Shown: positions 8,071 to 16,744, counted from the stretch's first letter. The stretch: DNA of 64,000 nucleotides from Parvibaculum sp046297875 (GCF_046297875.1 NZ_JBKBHD010000001.1:2046001-2110000); one strand, 5' to 3'. Numbers and translations: made by a program. The notes: generated by a model not told the origin, from the letters alone.

Positions 8071-8805
8071 TTATGCCGCGGTGCCGCCAAGTTGCTGAAT
8101 GGCCTGACGGCGCATCTGGTCTGCCTGATCGATGAGCTTCTGCGCGCTGGCGTAGGAGCGCGAAACCTCGATCATGTTGGTCAATTCGAGAATAGGATTG
8201 ACGTTCGAACCTTCGAGGGCGCCCTGCACAAGGCGGATATTCTCGGAGGGGATTTCCTGCTGCGCGGTCTCGAACAGCGAGTCGCCCGTCTTCTTCATGT
8301 CTTGCGGGTTTTCGAAGGTGACGATGGCAAGGCGGCCGCGCAGACCCTGATCGGTCGAGATCGTGCCGTCGCGGGCAACGGTGATGCCGGTTTCGTCCCG
8401 TGCGAAGGCGATGGGGGCGCCGGCATCCGTCAGCACCAGGTCGCCGGCGGAGGTGACGAGCTGGCCTTCATTGTTCAGGTGGAAATTGCCGTTGCGCGAA
8501 TAGCGGATGCCGTTTTCGGTCTCGATGCGGAAATAGCCTTCGCCGGTGATGGCGACATCGAAGGGATTGCCCGTGGTCTGCAGTGCGCCGTCGCGCATGT
8601 TGCGGTACTGGCCGACGTCCTGGACGAAGGCAATGCGCTTGTCGGGGCTCATATCCGATGCGTCGGTCTTCAGATACTGCTCGAACATCATCGTTTCCGA
8701 CTTGAACGCAGTCGTGTTCACATTCGCGATGTTGTTCGCGATGGTCGCCATGTCGCGTGCCATCGCCATCTGGCGCGAGAGACCTATGAGAAGGGCGTTT
8801 TCCAT
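8071..8805 (-). CDS. flgF: Flagellar proximal rod protein FlgF
   Basis: A 244-residue protein starting MENALLIGLSRQMAMARDMA followed by the rod signature TIANNIANVNTTAFKSE and a C-terminal LELTNMIEVSRSYASAQKLI helix. FlgF forms part of the proximal rod. The open frame continues upstream to about 9186, but the extension crosses the sigma-54 promoter and ftr sites, so the ATG at 8805 is chosen. It heads flgF-flgG-flgA-flgH and is divergent from fliL, as in Caulobacter. Confidence 0.95.
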   Translation of the reverse strand: MENALLIGLSRQMAMARDMATIANNIANVNTTAFKSETMMFEQYLKTDASDMSPDKRIAFVQDVGQYRNMRDGALQTTGNPFDVAITGEGYFRIETENGIRYSRNGNFHLNNEGQLVTSAGDLVLTDAGAPIAFARDETGITVARDGTISTDQGLRGRLAIVTFENPQDMKKTGDSLFETAQQEIPSENIRLVQGALEGSNVNPILELTNMIEVSRSYASAQKLIDQADQMRRQAIQQLGGTAA

Positions 8806-8861
8806 ATCGGGTCCGGCGAGCGGTTGAGTATCGGGACGCGGAATTGCGCTGCCAAAGAGAG

Positions 8862-8877
8862 TGCAGGGCCCATGCCA
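8862..8877 (-). promoter_or_regulatory. Sigma-54 promoter of the flgF operon
   Basis: The minus strand reads TGGCATGGGCCCTGCA, matching TGGCACG-N4-TTGCA at all but two positions with exact GG-N10-GC spacing. Transcription would start near 8852, about 47 bases before flgF. Confidence 0.7.
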
Positions 8878-8936
8878 GACAATAATTCCAATTAAAACAA
8901 TGACTTGACTTGTTTCCGGTGCGCCGGAGCGGGCGC

Positions 8937-8969
8937 TCGGGCAGGGATTACCGGGCAGATTCTGCCGGG
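8937..8969. promoter_or_regulatory. Paired, overlapping ftr-like sites between flgF and fliL
   Basis: The strong site CCGGGCAGATTCTGCCGGG (8951-8969) is nearly palindromic. A weaker copy, TCGGGCAGGGATTACCGGG (8937-8955), overlaps it by five bases and matches it at 14 of 19 positions. They lie 75-90 bp upstream of the flgF sigma-54 promoter and upstream of fliL. The rest of the 320-base gap 8806-9125 holds the promoter and a CtrA-like half box; nothing else was recognised. Confidence 0.6.
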
Positions 8970-9033
8970 CCGGCCCCGGCGGAGGGCGGACGCGCCATAT
9001 TCTCTTAAGACAATTCGGCACAAGGCCGTTTTG

Positions 9034-9050
9034 CCAACGCTTCGTTAACC
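9034..9050. promoter_or_regulatory. Possible CtrA half-box upstream of fliL
   Basis: TTAACC at 9045-9050 is preceded at the correct N7 spacing by CCAA instead of TTAA. It lies 76 bp before fliL, whose Caulobacter counterpart is CtrA-controlled. The left half is poor, so this is a weak call. Confidence 0.35.
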
Positions 9051-9125
9051 AAAGTCGGCGAGCATCCGGTTGTAATTCAGGGGAGGCGCACCGCGCGCAT
9101 CCCGAACATCCGGGGCGAGATCGAA

Positions 9126-9629
9126 ATGGCTGCAGTGGACGCCGACATTTCAGAAGAAGATACCGAAGACGCTGCGCCGCCTGCAAAGAGCAGGCTGGCG
9201 GGCAAGGTGCTCGTGCTTTACGTCGTCCTGCCTGTGCTCCTTCTGATCGGGGCGGGCGTGGGCGTCTACATGTCCGGCATTTTTGGCGGCAGTGACGAGG
9301 CGGCGGAAAAGCCGGTCGTCGTTGCAGCGCCCGTCTATTACGACATGCCGGATTTTCTTGTGAACCTGGCCGGGCCGCCGCCGCAGCATTACCTGAAGAT
9401 GCGCGTTTCGCTGCAGGTGCGCGACAAGGAGGCGGTGCCGCTGGTCGAGGCCGCGATGCCGCGCATTCTCGACGGGTTCCAGACTTTCCTGCGCGAGCTT
9501 CGGCCGGAAGACCTTGAGGGGTCGCAAGGCATGCTCAATCTCCGCGAGGAGCTGATGCGCCGCCTCGCGCTCGCGACGCAGGAGCCCGTCGTCAGGGACG
9601 TGCTCTTCCGGGAAATCATTGTCCAGTAA
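9126..9629 (+). CDS. fliL: Flagellar basal body-associated protein FliL
   Basis: A 167-residue inner-membrane protein: acidic cytoplasmic N-terminus (residues 1-25), one transmembrane helix (~28-50, VLYVVLPVLLLIGAGVGVYM) and a periplasmic domain starting YYDMPDFLVNLAG. FliL associates with the stator around the basal body and affects torque. It is the first gene of fliL-fliM-DUF6468-motE. Confidence 0.95.
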   Translation: MAAVDADISEEDTEDAAPPAKSRLAGKVLVLYVVLPVLLLIGAGVGVYMSGIFGGSDEAAEKPVVVAAPVYYDMPDFLVNLAGPPPQHYLKMRVSLQVRDKEAVPLVEAAMPRILDGFQTFLRELRPEDLEGSQGMLNLREELMRRLALATQEPVVRDVLFREIIVQ

Positions 9630-9653
9630 CCGTTCAGTCGCAGACAGGTTGTC

Positions 9654-10748
9654 ATGAGCGCCGCAGATACGCAGGATATTGGTCAGGACGCACTCTCCGC
9701 CGCGGCAGAAGCCGCTTCGAAGGCGCCGGAGCGCGTGCTGAACCAGGATGAGATCGACAGCCTTCTCGGCTTCGAGGTGGATGAAGAAATCCTGCCGGAC
9801 CGGCATGGCATAGACGCCATCGTCAATTCCGCGCTCGTTTCCTATGAGCGCCTGCCGATGCTCGAAATCGTGTTCGACAGGCTCGTGCGCCTGATGACGG
9901 TTTCGTTGCGCAATTTCACTTCCGACAACGTCGAAGTGTCGCTCGACAATGTCTCGTCGATCCGTTTCGGCGACTACCTCAATTCGATTCCGTTGCCTGC
10001 CATTCTTGCTGTTTTCCGTGCGAAGCAGTGGGACAATTACGGCATGTTCACGGTCGACTCGAACCTGATCTATTCGATCGTCGACGTGCTTCTCGGCGGC
10101 CGGCGGGGCACCGCTGCAATGCGTATCGAGGGCCGTCCCTATACGACCATCGAACTCAACCTCGTCCAGCGCATGATCGAAGTCGTGCTGCAGGACGTGC
10201 AGGCGGCTTTCGAACCGCTTTCGCCGGTCACGCTCGAATTCGACCGGATGGAAACCAATCCGCGCTTTGCCGCCATCGCGCGTCCGGCCAATGCCGCCAT
10301 TCTTGTGCGGCTGCGCGTCGACATGGAAGATCGCGGCGGCCGCATCGAGATGATGTTGCCCTATGCAACGCTCGAACCGATCCGCGAGCTTCTGTTGCAG
10401 ATGTTCATGGGCGAGAAGTTCGGCCGCGACTCGATCTGGGAAAGCCATCTCGCCACCGAACTCTGGTCGACACGGGTGCCGCTCGAGGCGGTGCTTGACG
10501 AACAGAAGCTGACATTGCGCGATGTGATGAATTTCGAAGCCGGGCAGACGTTGATGCTGAACAACGGGCCGGATGGCACGATCGATCTGCGCTGCGGCGG
10601 CGTGCGCCTCGGAACGGGCCGGATGGGCCGGGTGGGAAATCACGTTGCCGTGCGTGTCGAACAGGGCATCCGCCAGATCAAGCGTCTGGCCGAGGCAGAG
10701 CCGGAAATGAAAATTCCCGACATGAGCATGTCGAGTGGAGGTAAGTGA
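9654..10748 (+). CDS. fliM: Flagellar motor switch protein FliM
   Basis: A 364-residue C-ring protein. It has the N-terminal LNQDEIDSLLGF motif (residues ~29-40), which in other bacteria binds CheY-P, a CheC-like middle domain, and a C-terminal SpoA-like domain (DVMNFEAGQTLMLNNGPDG). FliM sets the direction of rotation. It is 24 bases after fliL and its stop lies within the ribosome binding region of the next gene, so the operon is tightly packed. Confidence 0.97.
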   Translation: MSAADTQDIGQDALSAAAEAASKAPERVLNQDEIDSLLGFEVDEEILPDRHGIDAIVNSALVSYERLPMLEIVFDRLVRLMTVSLRNFTSDNVEVSLDNVSSIRFGDYLNSIPLPAILAVFRAKQWDNYGMFTVDSNLIYSIVDVLLGGRRGTAAMRIEGRPYTTIELNLVQRMIEVVLQDVQAAFEPLSPVTLEFDRMETNPRFAAIARPANAAILVRLRVDMEDRGGRIEMMLPYATLEPIRELLLQMFMGEKFGRDSIWESHLATELWSTRVPLEAVLDEQKLTLRDVMNFEAGQTLMLNNGPDGTIDLRCGGVRLGTGRMGRVGNHVAVRVEQGIRQIKRLAEAEPEMKIPDMSMSSGGK

Positions 10749-10750
10749 TC

Positions 10751-11197
10751 ATGTTTGGCGAGCTTCCTTTCAGCACCGTTCTTGAAATCATCGTCTGCCT
10801 GTTTCTCGCAGCGACGATCGCCTATTGCGCCGTGCTCGACCGAAAGCTGCGCGCCATGCGCGCCGGCCAGGACGGGATGCGCGAACTTGTCGGCGAACTC
10901 AATGCCGCGACCCAGCGCGCCGCCGGGGCGATCGACGGGTTGAAGCGCGCCAGCGAGGAAAGCGGCGAGGAGCTTGCCGAGCGTATCCGGCGGGCGAGGG
11001 GACTCGCCGACGAATTGTCGCTGATGCTCGAATCCGGCAACAGCATTGCCGAACGTCTCGGCCGCAGCGAACGCAGCGCGCAAGCCGCGCCGGCGGTGAC
11101 GCGGCCTGCCGCCCGCCCGGTTTCGCAGCGCGATGCGGCGACCGCGGCTCGCGCCGCCAATCAGCTTCTCGAAGCCCTGAAAAAGAAATCGGGTTGA
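10751..11197 (+). CDS. Small membrane-anchored coiled-coil protein of the flagellar operon (DUF6468-like)
   Basis: A 148-residue protein with one N-terminal transmembrane helix (residues ~9-26, VLEIIVCLFLAATIAYCAVL) followed by a long amphipathic coiled coil (~30-100) and an Ala/Arg-rich tail. This is the profile of the DUF6468 family found next to fliM in Alphaproteobacteria; its biochemical role is not established. The ATG at 10751 is preferred because GGAGGT lies eight bases upstream; a GTG six bases earlier overlaps the fliM stop. Operon context suggests a motor-associated function. Confidence 0.7.
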   Translation: MFGELPFSTVLEIIVCLFLAATIAYCAVLDRKLRAMRAGQDGMRELVGELNAATQRAAGAIDGLKRASEESGEELAERIRRARGLADELSLMLESGNSIAERLGRSERSAQAAPAVTRPAARPVSQRDAATAARAANQLLEALKKKSG

Positions 11198-11213
11198 GGC
11201 CGGAAACAAACTC

Positions 11214-11939
11214 ATGTCCATGTTTAATCGCCTCAGGCTTCTTCCGACCGTCATTCTCTGTGCGTCGCTGCTGCTGACGCTGAAGCTGGCCGATATCGCA
11301 TCGGGCGGCGGCGGGAATGCGATTTCGGTTGCGCAGGCAAGTACGCCCGAGCCCGAAGCGGCGGCCCAGACGGCCGAAGGCGAAGCTGCGGCGGAGGACG
11401 CTCCCGAAACGGTGCAAAGCATCGTGCCGCCGAGCGCGGAAGAGGGCATTGCATCGCGTCTCAGCCAGTCGGAAACGACCGTGCTCGAAAGCCTTGCAGC
11501 GCGGCGCGAGGAACTTGACCGGCGCGGCAAGGCGCTCGATACGCGCGAGCAGCTTCTGAATGCGGCGGAAAAGCGCGTCGAGGAGCGCATTGCGGAGCTG
11601 AAGGAGATCGAGGGCCGGATCAACGAACGGCTCGGGGCTCAGGACGCCGAAAACGAGGCCCGTCTTGCGGGTGTCGTCTCGATGTATGAATCGATGAAGC
11701 CGAAAGATGCCGCCCGGATTTTCGAGCGGCTCGACATGGGCGTGCTGATAGAGGTTGCTAAGCGCATGCAGCCGCGGAAATTGTCCGCCGTACTGGCGGC
11801 GATGGACCCCGTTTCGGCCCAGGATCTGACGGTCGAACTCGCGATCGGCGAAAATCTCAACCTTGAGCCAGCCGCAGGCGGCGAGGCGACCGGCGCAAGC
11901 GCCGATCCGGCCTTCCGAAGCCCCGGAAAAGCGAGCTAA
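11214..11939 (+). CDS. MotE-like protein (MgtE intracellular-N domain)
   Basis: A 241-residue protein with an N-terminal membrane or signal segment (LLPTVILCASLLLTLKLADI), a linker rich in Ala and Glu, a coiled coil (residues ~90-150) and a C-terminal MgtE-N-like module (VVSMYESMKPKDAARIFERL, then MQPRKLSAVLAAMDPVSAQD). Sinorhizobium MotE, a periplasmic partner of the stator-associated MotC, has this layout. It is the last gene of the fliL operon, 16 bases after its neighbour. A start two codons later is equally possible. Confidence 0.75.
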   Translation: MSMFNRLRLLPTVILCASLLLTLKLADIASGGGGNAISVAQASTPEPEAAAQTAEGEAAAEDAPETVQSIVPPSAEEGIASRLSQSETTVLESLAARREELDRRGKALDTREQLLNAAEKRVEERIAELKEIEGRINERLGAQDAENEARLAGVVSMYESMKPKDAARIFERLDMGVLIEVAKRMQPRKLSAVLAAMDPVSAQDLTVELAIGENLNLEPAAGGEATGASADPAFRSPGKAS

Positions 11940-11960
11940 TCCGCGCCAAAGGCCCGGTCT

Positions 11961-11977
11961 TTAAGGCCCACTTAACC
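11961..11977. promoter_or_regulatory. CtrA box upstream of the 1151-residue TPR gene
   Basis: An exact TTAA-N7-TTAACC (TTAAGGCCCACTTAACC) lies in the 114-base gap after motE, about 77 bp before the next start. It implies that the large exported TPR protein has its own CtrA-dependent promoter. Confidence 0.7.
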
Positions 11978-12053
11978 GGCCTCCTTCTAGAGTGACGGCT
12001 CGCAGCGGCAGAAGGCCGCGATTTGCAGGCAGAAGCTTCAGGGGCGAATTGGC

Positions 12054-15000
12054 GTGAACGGGCTCAACCGACATGGCTGTGCGGACGGCACAAGCGGCAT
12101 TCATGGCCGTCTGCGTGCGGTTGCCGTGGCCTGCCTCACACTGATGCTGCTCGCCCTGCCGCTCTCCGCCAGGGCATCGGGCGATGTGCGCGTCGATCTA
12201 AGCGAAGAGGACGGTTATGGCCGCCTCGTCTTCACCTTTTCCGGCGGTCTTCCCTCTCATCGTGCCTCGATCAATGCAGGCGTCCTCGTGCTCGAGTTCG
12301 GCCGTAGCGTTCAGGCCGATGGGGATGTCTTCCTGCGCGAAATGCCGCGCTATATTGCGCTGGTCCGCCAGTCGGACGATCGCCGTACGGTTCGCGCCGC
12401 ATTGACCACCGATTTCACGCTCGACACGAAGACGGCGGAAAACGCCGTCTATGTCGATCTGCTGCCGCCCGGCTGGACAGGCGCACCGCCGCCGCTTCCC
12501 GCCGAGGTTCTGGCGCGGGTCGAGGAAGCGAAGCAGGCAAAAAAGGCCGCCGAAGAGGCGAGGCTCGCCGCCAAGGCGCAAGGCATTGTCGAGCCCGAAG
12601 CGCCGCCGCCCGGTATTGCTGTGCGGGTTGCCGCGCGCGCGGGCATGACACGGCTTGTTTTCGACTGGAACCAGCCGGTTCTCTATTCGCTTGTGCATCG
12701 CGAAGGACTTGCGACGATCACCTTCGACCGGATGTCGAAGGTCGATCTGTCACGCATCCGCGCCGATTTGCCGGCCTATCTGGCAGGCATCAATGCCGTC
12801 GAGCATGACGGACGGCTGTCCATCGTGATGACGCTGAAGCCCGGCATTGCCGTTTCCGATTTCCGCGAGGATCTCGGCATCGTCGTGGACCTCAAGCCGC
12901 ATCATGCGACTCAGGCGCCGCTGACCGTAGAGGAAAAGCCACGCGACGGCGAGCCGCGCAAGCTTGCGCCCGCCGCCAGCGAACAGGCAAAGCCGGAAAC
13001 GGCGGCAGAACCCGCAACAGCCGATGCCGGGAACGAGACTGCAAGCCCCGATGCGACCGCAACGAGCAAGACGGCCGGGGAGAGTGCCGAACCCCCGGTG
13101 ACCGCCGGCCCCGTGCCGCAAGGAAAGCGGCCGGAAGGCAAGGCGGTCGTCCGCTTCGCCGAGGGACGCAATGGTATGGACCTCCTTGTCGACTGGCCGG
13201 AGCCGGTTGGCGCTGCGGTGTTCGAGCGGGCGGACCGGCTCTGGGTCGTCTTCGACAGGGAATTGCCGCTCGATACCGAAGGGCTTGTCTTGCCGGATCC
13301 CGAGGAAGGTCCGTTCGGGACGCCCGAAGTCATCGAGGTTTCCGAAGGTGCGGCGCTCAGCATCCCGTTGCGCGCAAAGGTGCTGACCGGCGCGGTGAAC
13401 GAGGGTGCGACCTGGCGTATTTCCGCCGGTGAGACGCTTCCCACGACGGGACGGCCGATCGCCATTTCGCGGAAATGGCGCGAAGACGGGCGCGGCATGG
13501 TCGAGTTCGATCTGCGCGCGCCGCGCAAGGTTCTTCGCGTGCGCGATTCCGTGGTCGGCGATGAAATCATTGCAGTCACGGCCGTCGGTCCGGGGCAGGC
13601 ATTGCAGATGCCGCGAAGCTTTGTCGAGTTCCAGGCTTTGCGGACGGCGCAAGGTCTCGCGATCGTGCCGGTGGCCGACGATCTCAATGTCGCCGCGGCG
13701 CCCGAAAGCGTTCTCGTCATGCGGCAAGACGGATTGACGCTTTCGGCGGACGATCACCGCGAATGGCGCGACGAGACGGAAACGCCCATCGTCGAACAGT
13801 CGGCACCTGCCGAAATGCGATTTGCCGAATGGCGCGATGCACCCGGCGAAACCTTCTTCGAGCGCCGGCAATATCATCTGGCGCAGTTGACGGATGCGCA
13901 TACCAATGAGGTGGGCGACCGCCGCCTTGCCTATGGACGTTTTCTGCTCGCCTATGGTTTAGCGCAAGAAGCGCGCGCGATCCTGCTGGCGGCCCGGCAG
14001 TCCAACAGCCGTTTTGCGACGGACCCTTCATTCCAGGCGGTGCTTGGCGTGTCGTCCGTATTGAGCGGCCGGCATGTCGAGGCGATCCGGGAGCTTTCTG
14101 CTACCGGCCTCGACAATTCGCCTTACGCGGCGGCGTGGCGCGGGCTATCGCGCGCGTCGCTGGGGCATTGGGAAGAGGCCAAGGCACAGTTCGCGCTGGC
14201 CGGCGCCATTTCGGATTCGTTCGGCGAAGAATTGCAGACCGAATTCCGCTCGCTGGCAGCCATTGCCGCCCTCAAGACCAATGACATTGCATCTGCCGAG
14301 CAATATGCGGCGGGCTTCCCCCGCGATCCGCAGAGCCAGAGGGCAAAAGCGCAGATCTTGCTCGTTACAGCGATGATCGCCGATGCCCATGAACGCAAGG
14401 ACAAGGCGGTGGACTATTACGATGCCGCCATTCTGAGCGGCTATCCGCCGGTTGCGGCGCGGGCGCGGTTCGGCAAAGCGCAGCTTCTCCACCGTGCCGG
14501 CGAGATGGACGACGAGTCATTCGGCAAGGAGCTGGAAAGCCTGCGCTATGCCTGGCGCGGCGACGAACATGAACTCGATGTGCTGACGCGCCTTGCGACG
14601 CTCCGGCTGTCGGAGGGCAAGGTCGGCGAGGCTCTCAAGGTGATGCGCACTGCCACCGACAATTACCCGGACAGCGACGAAGCGCACCGCATGAACATGC
14701 GCATGTCGGATATTTTCGCGGACTATTTCCTGAGCAAGTCGGTCGACGACCTGACGCCCATACAGGCGCTGGCCTTTTTCGAGGCGTTCAAGGAGCTGAC
14801 CCCCATCGGACAGCGCGGCGACGAGATGATCCGCGATCTGGCGGAACGGCTCGTGCAGGTGGACCTGCTCGAACAGGCGGCCCATCTGCTGGACTATCAG
14901 GTGGCGAACCGGCTTCATGGCGGCGTTGCCAAGGCGCAGGTCGCAGCGAGGCTTGCGGCCATATTCCTGACCGATCAGAAGCCCGACCGGGCGCTGGCGG

Positions 15001-15509
15001 CGCTCCGGGCGACGCGCCAGAACCTGCTGCCGGAGGCGCTGGCCGACCGGCGCATGCTGCTCGAGGCGCGGGCGCTGTCCGACCTGAAGCAATATGACCA
15101 CGCGCTCGATCTGATCGAGGGAAAATCCGGCCCGCTATTTGACCGTCTGCGTGCCGATACGTTGTGGGCGGGCGGACGCTGGGCGGAAGCGGGCCCTGCG
15201 ATCGAACTGGCGCTTGGCGAAGACTGGAAGACCGAAGAAGCGCCGGGCGCCGAGATGCGGCTGCTCATCATGCGCGGCGCCATTGCCTATTCGCTGGCAG
15301 AGGATGAAGAAGGGCTTGCCCGTCTCCGTATCAAATATGGGGATGTGATGAGCCGCAGCGCCGATGCGGAGGCCTTTGCCGTGGTGACGGAACCCATCGT
15401 CAGGCAGGGCGTTGCTTTCCGCGACATGGCCAGCCGGATCGCTTCGGTCGATACGCTGGACCGTTTCATCGCGTCGCTGAATATAGCCGGAGAAGCCCTG
15501 GTCAACTGA
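12054..15509 (+). CDS. Large exported TPR protein with three AMIN-like repeats, motility-associated, function unknown
   Basis: A 1151-residue protein with a GTG start (AGGGGCG upstream) and a signal peptide (~residues 20-42, ending SARA). Three divergent copies of a beta-rich module follow: DVRVDLSEEDGYGRLVFTFS (~44), GIAVRVAARAGMTRLVFDWN (~189) and AVVRFAEGRNGMDLLVDWPE (~364), each followed by a VLEF/ITFDR/WVVFDR strand, like AMIN-type cell-wall binding domains. An Ala/Glu/Pro-rich linker separates copies two and three, and residues ~610-1130 are TPR helices. This suggests a periplasmic scaffold near the envelope-spanning motor. Similar genes follow motE in relatives, but no function is established. 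Confidence 0.65.
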   Translation: MNGLNRHGCADGTSGIHGRLRAVAVACLTLMLLALPLSARASGDVRVDLSEEDGYGRLVFTFSGGLPSHRASINAGVLVLEFGRSVQADGDVFLREMPRYIALVRQSDDRRTVRAALTTDFTLDTKTAENAVYVDLLPPGWTGAPPPLPAEVLARVEEAKQAKKAAEEARLAAKAQGIVEPEAPPPGIAVRVAARAGMTRLVFDWNQPVLYSLVHREGLATITFDRMSKVDLSRIRADLPAYLAGINAVEHDGRLSIVMTLKPGIAVSDFREDLGIVVDLKPHHATQAPLTVEEKPRDGEPRKLAPAASEQAKPETAAEPATADAGNETASPDATATSKTAGESAEPPVTAGPVPQGKRPEGKAVVRFAEGRNGMDLLVDWPEPVGAAVFERADRLWVVFDRELPLDTEGLVLPDPEEGPFGTPEVIEVSEGAALSIPLRAKVLTGAVNEGATWRISAGETLPTTGRPIAISRKWREDGRGMVEFDLRAPRKVLRVRDSVVGDEIIAVTAVGPGQALQMPRSFVEFQALRTAQGLAIVPVADDLNVAAAPESVLVMRQDGLTLSADDHREWRDETETPIVEQSAPAEMRFAEWRDAPGETFFERRQYHLAQLTDAHTNEVGDRRLAYGRFLLAYGLAQEARAILLAARQSNSRFATDPSFQAVLGVSSVLSGRHVEAIRELSATGLDNSPYAAAWRGLSRASLGHWEEAKAQFALAGAISDSFGEELQTEFRSLAAIAALKTNDIASAEQYAAGFPRDPQSQRAKAQILLVTAMIADAHERKDKAVDYYDAAILSGYPPVAARARFGKAQLLHRAGEMDDESFGKELESLRYAWRGDEHELDVLTRLATLRLSEGKVGEALKVMRTATDNYPDSDEAHRMNMRMSDIFADYFLSKSVDDLTPIQALAFFEAFKELTPIGQRGDEMIRDLAERLVQVDLLEQAAHLLDYQVANRLHGGVAKAQVAARLAAIFLTDQKPDRALAALRATRQNLLPEALADRRMLLEARALSDLKQYDHALDLIEGKSGPLFDRLRADTLWAGGRWAEAGPAIELALGEDWKTEEAPGAEMRLLIMRGAIAYSLAEDEEGLARLRIKYGDVMSRSADAEAFAVVTEPIVRQGVAFRDMASRIASVDTLDRFIASLNIAGEALVN

Positions 15510-15536
15510 CGGCAGGCGCGCGCCGCGCTGCCGTCA
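15507..15536. terminator. Hairpin spanning both convergent stop codons (TPR gene / fliP)
   Basis: TGACGGCAG (15507-15515) and CTGCCGTCA (15528-15536) are perfect nine-bp arms around a GC-rich 12-base centre. The left arm begins with the TGA stop of the TPR gene and the right arm ends with the fliP stop on the other strand. No T-run follows, so efficient intrinsic termination is uncertain. Confidence 0.5.
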
Positions 15537-16316
15537 TGTGCCGAAGCTCTGGACGAGGCTTCCCGCGATCAGCGACCAGCCATCCACCAGCACGAAGAAG
15601 ATCAGCTTGAAGGGCAGCGATATGATGATCGGCGGCAGCATCATCATGCCCATCGACATGAGAACGGATGCGACCACCATGTCGATGACGATGAAGGGCA
15701 GGAAGACAAGGAAACCGATTTCGAAGGCGCGGCGCAACTCGCTGATCATGAAGGCGGGCACCAGCACCTGAAGACCGATGTCGGAGGGCTCTTCGGGTTC
15801 CTCGATGCCTGACAGGTCGATGAAAAGGCGCAGATCGCCTGCGCGGACCTGCGACAGCATGAAGGTCTTGAAGGGACCGCTGGTCAGATCGAATGCTTCG
15901 GCAGCCTCGATTTCCTCGTTCATCAGCGGTTCGATGCCCTGCTGATAGGCGGCGGTGAAGGTCGGCATCATCACGAAGGCGGTGAGAAAGAGTGCAAGGC
16001 TCACCAGCACGGCGTTGGGCGGCGACTGCTGCATGCCGAGCGCGGTGCGTAACAGGCCGAGCACCACGATGATCCGCACGAACGACGTGACCATGATGAG
16101 GATCGACGGGGCGAGGCTCAGAATGGTCACAAGGGCGACGATCTGAACGACGCGCTCGGTGAGGCCGAGGCCTTCGGACATGTCGATCTGGATGGACTGG
16201 GCGCCTGCGGGCAGGGCGATGCCCGTGAAGACGAGCGCGAGGGCGAGCATCATCGCGGCGCGCTTCAGCGGCGCAGGCACGGTCAGACGGGTCGCGATGT
16301 GAGAGAGGCTGGTCAC
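15534..16316 (-). CDS. fliP: Flagellar type III export protein FliP
   Basis: A 260-residue membrane protein with a cleavable signal peptide (to about residue 40) and the FliP core: VQIVALVTILSLAPSILIMV, TSFVRIIVVLGLLRTALGMQ followed by QSPPNAVLVSLALFLTAFVM. The C-terminal signature has MMMLPPIIISLPFKLIFFVL. FliP forms the export gate with FliQ and FliR. It overlaps fliO by four bases (ATGA). Confidence 0.97.
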   Translation of the reverse strand: MTSLSHIATRLTVPAPLKRAAMMLALALVFTGIALPAGAQSIQIDMSEGLGLTERVVQIVALVTILSLAPSILIMVTSFVRIIVVLGLLRTALGMQQSPPNAVLVSLALFLTAFVMMPTFTAAYQQGIEPLMNEEIEAAEAFDLTSGPFKTFMLSQVRAGDLRLFIDLSGIEEPEEPSDIGLQVLVPAFMISELRRAFEIGFLVFLPFIVIDMVVASVLMSMGMMMLPPIIISLPFKLIFFVLVDGWSLIAGSLVQSFGT

Positions 16317-16699
16317 GCGCGGCGCTCCTTGATGTATTCGACGAAACGCTGAAGCTGGACGATATGGGCCGGACCGGCGAAGGCAGGGCGCGGCGATTTG
16401 TCATCCACTGCCGCAATTGCCGCGGCCGGTTGTTCGGGGGCGTCGATGCCGCTTTCGACGAGAAGCGGGTGTTCGCCGCCGATCAGGATCAGATGTTCCT
16501 TGCCGTCGCGGCGGATCAGGAGCAGGCGATGCTTGGCATCGACCGGGCGTACTTCGACAATGCCGACGCGGCGATTTGAGCCGGCCGATGTGACGCCCGG
16601 CGCGAGGCCAAAACGCTTGGCCAGCATGGCGCAAAGCCCGATCAGGCCGAGTATGAAGGCCAGTGCCGCGACAAAGCGGAAGATTTCAGAGAAGTCCAT
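16313..16699 (-). CDS. fliO: Flagellar biosynthetic protein FliO
   Basis: A 128-residue protein with one N-terminal transmembrane helix (residues ~5-28, FRFVAALAFILGLIGLCAML) and a small cytoplasmic domain with RRVGIVEVRPVDAKHRLLLI, typical of FliO. FliO assists FliP assembly. The ATG at 16699 begins at the family's usual distance from the helix; an ATG at 16711 is possible. It is divergent from flgB across a region with CtrA boxes and ftr-like sites. Confidence 0.88.
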   Translation of the reverse strand: MDFSEIFRFVAALAFILGLIGLCAMLAKRFGLAPGVTSAGSNRRVGIVEVRPVDAKHRLLLIRRDGKEHLILIGGEHPLLVESGIDAPEQPAAAIAAVDDKSPRPAFAGPAHIVQLQRFVEYIKERRA

Positions 16700-16744
16700 T
16701 TTGACTTGCATCCCACCCAATGGCCGTCGCCCCGACGACCCAGA

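Noticed and set aside
9150..10643. Long minus-strand frame opposite fliL and fliM (497 codons)
   Set aside because: It is antisense to two clearly recognised flagellar genes, its product is rich in His, Arg and Asp with no domain, and such shadow frames are common at this GC content.
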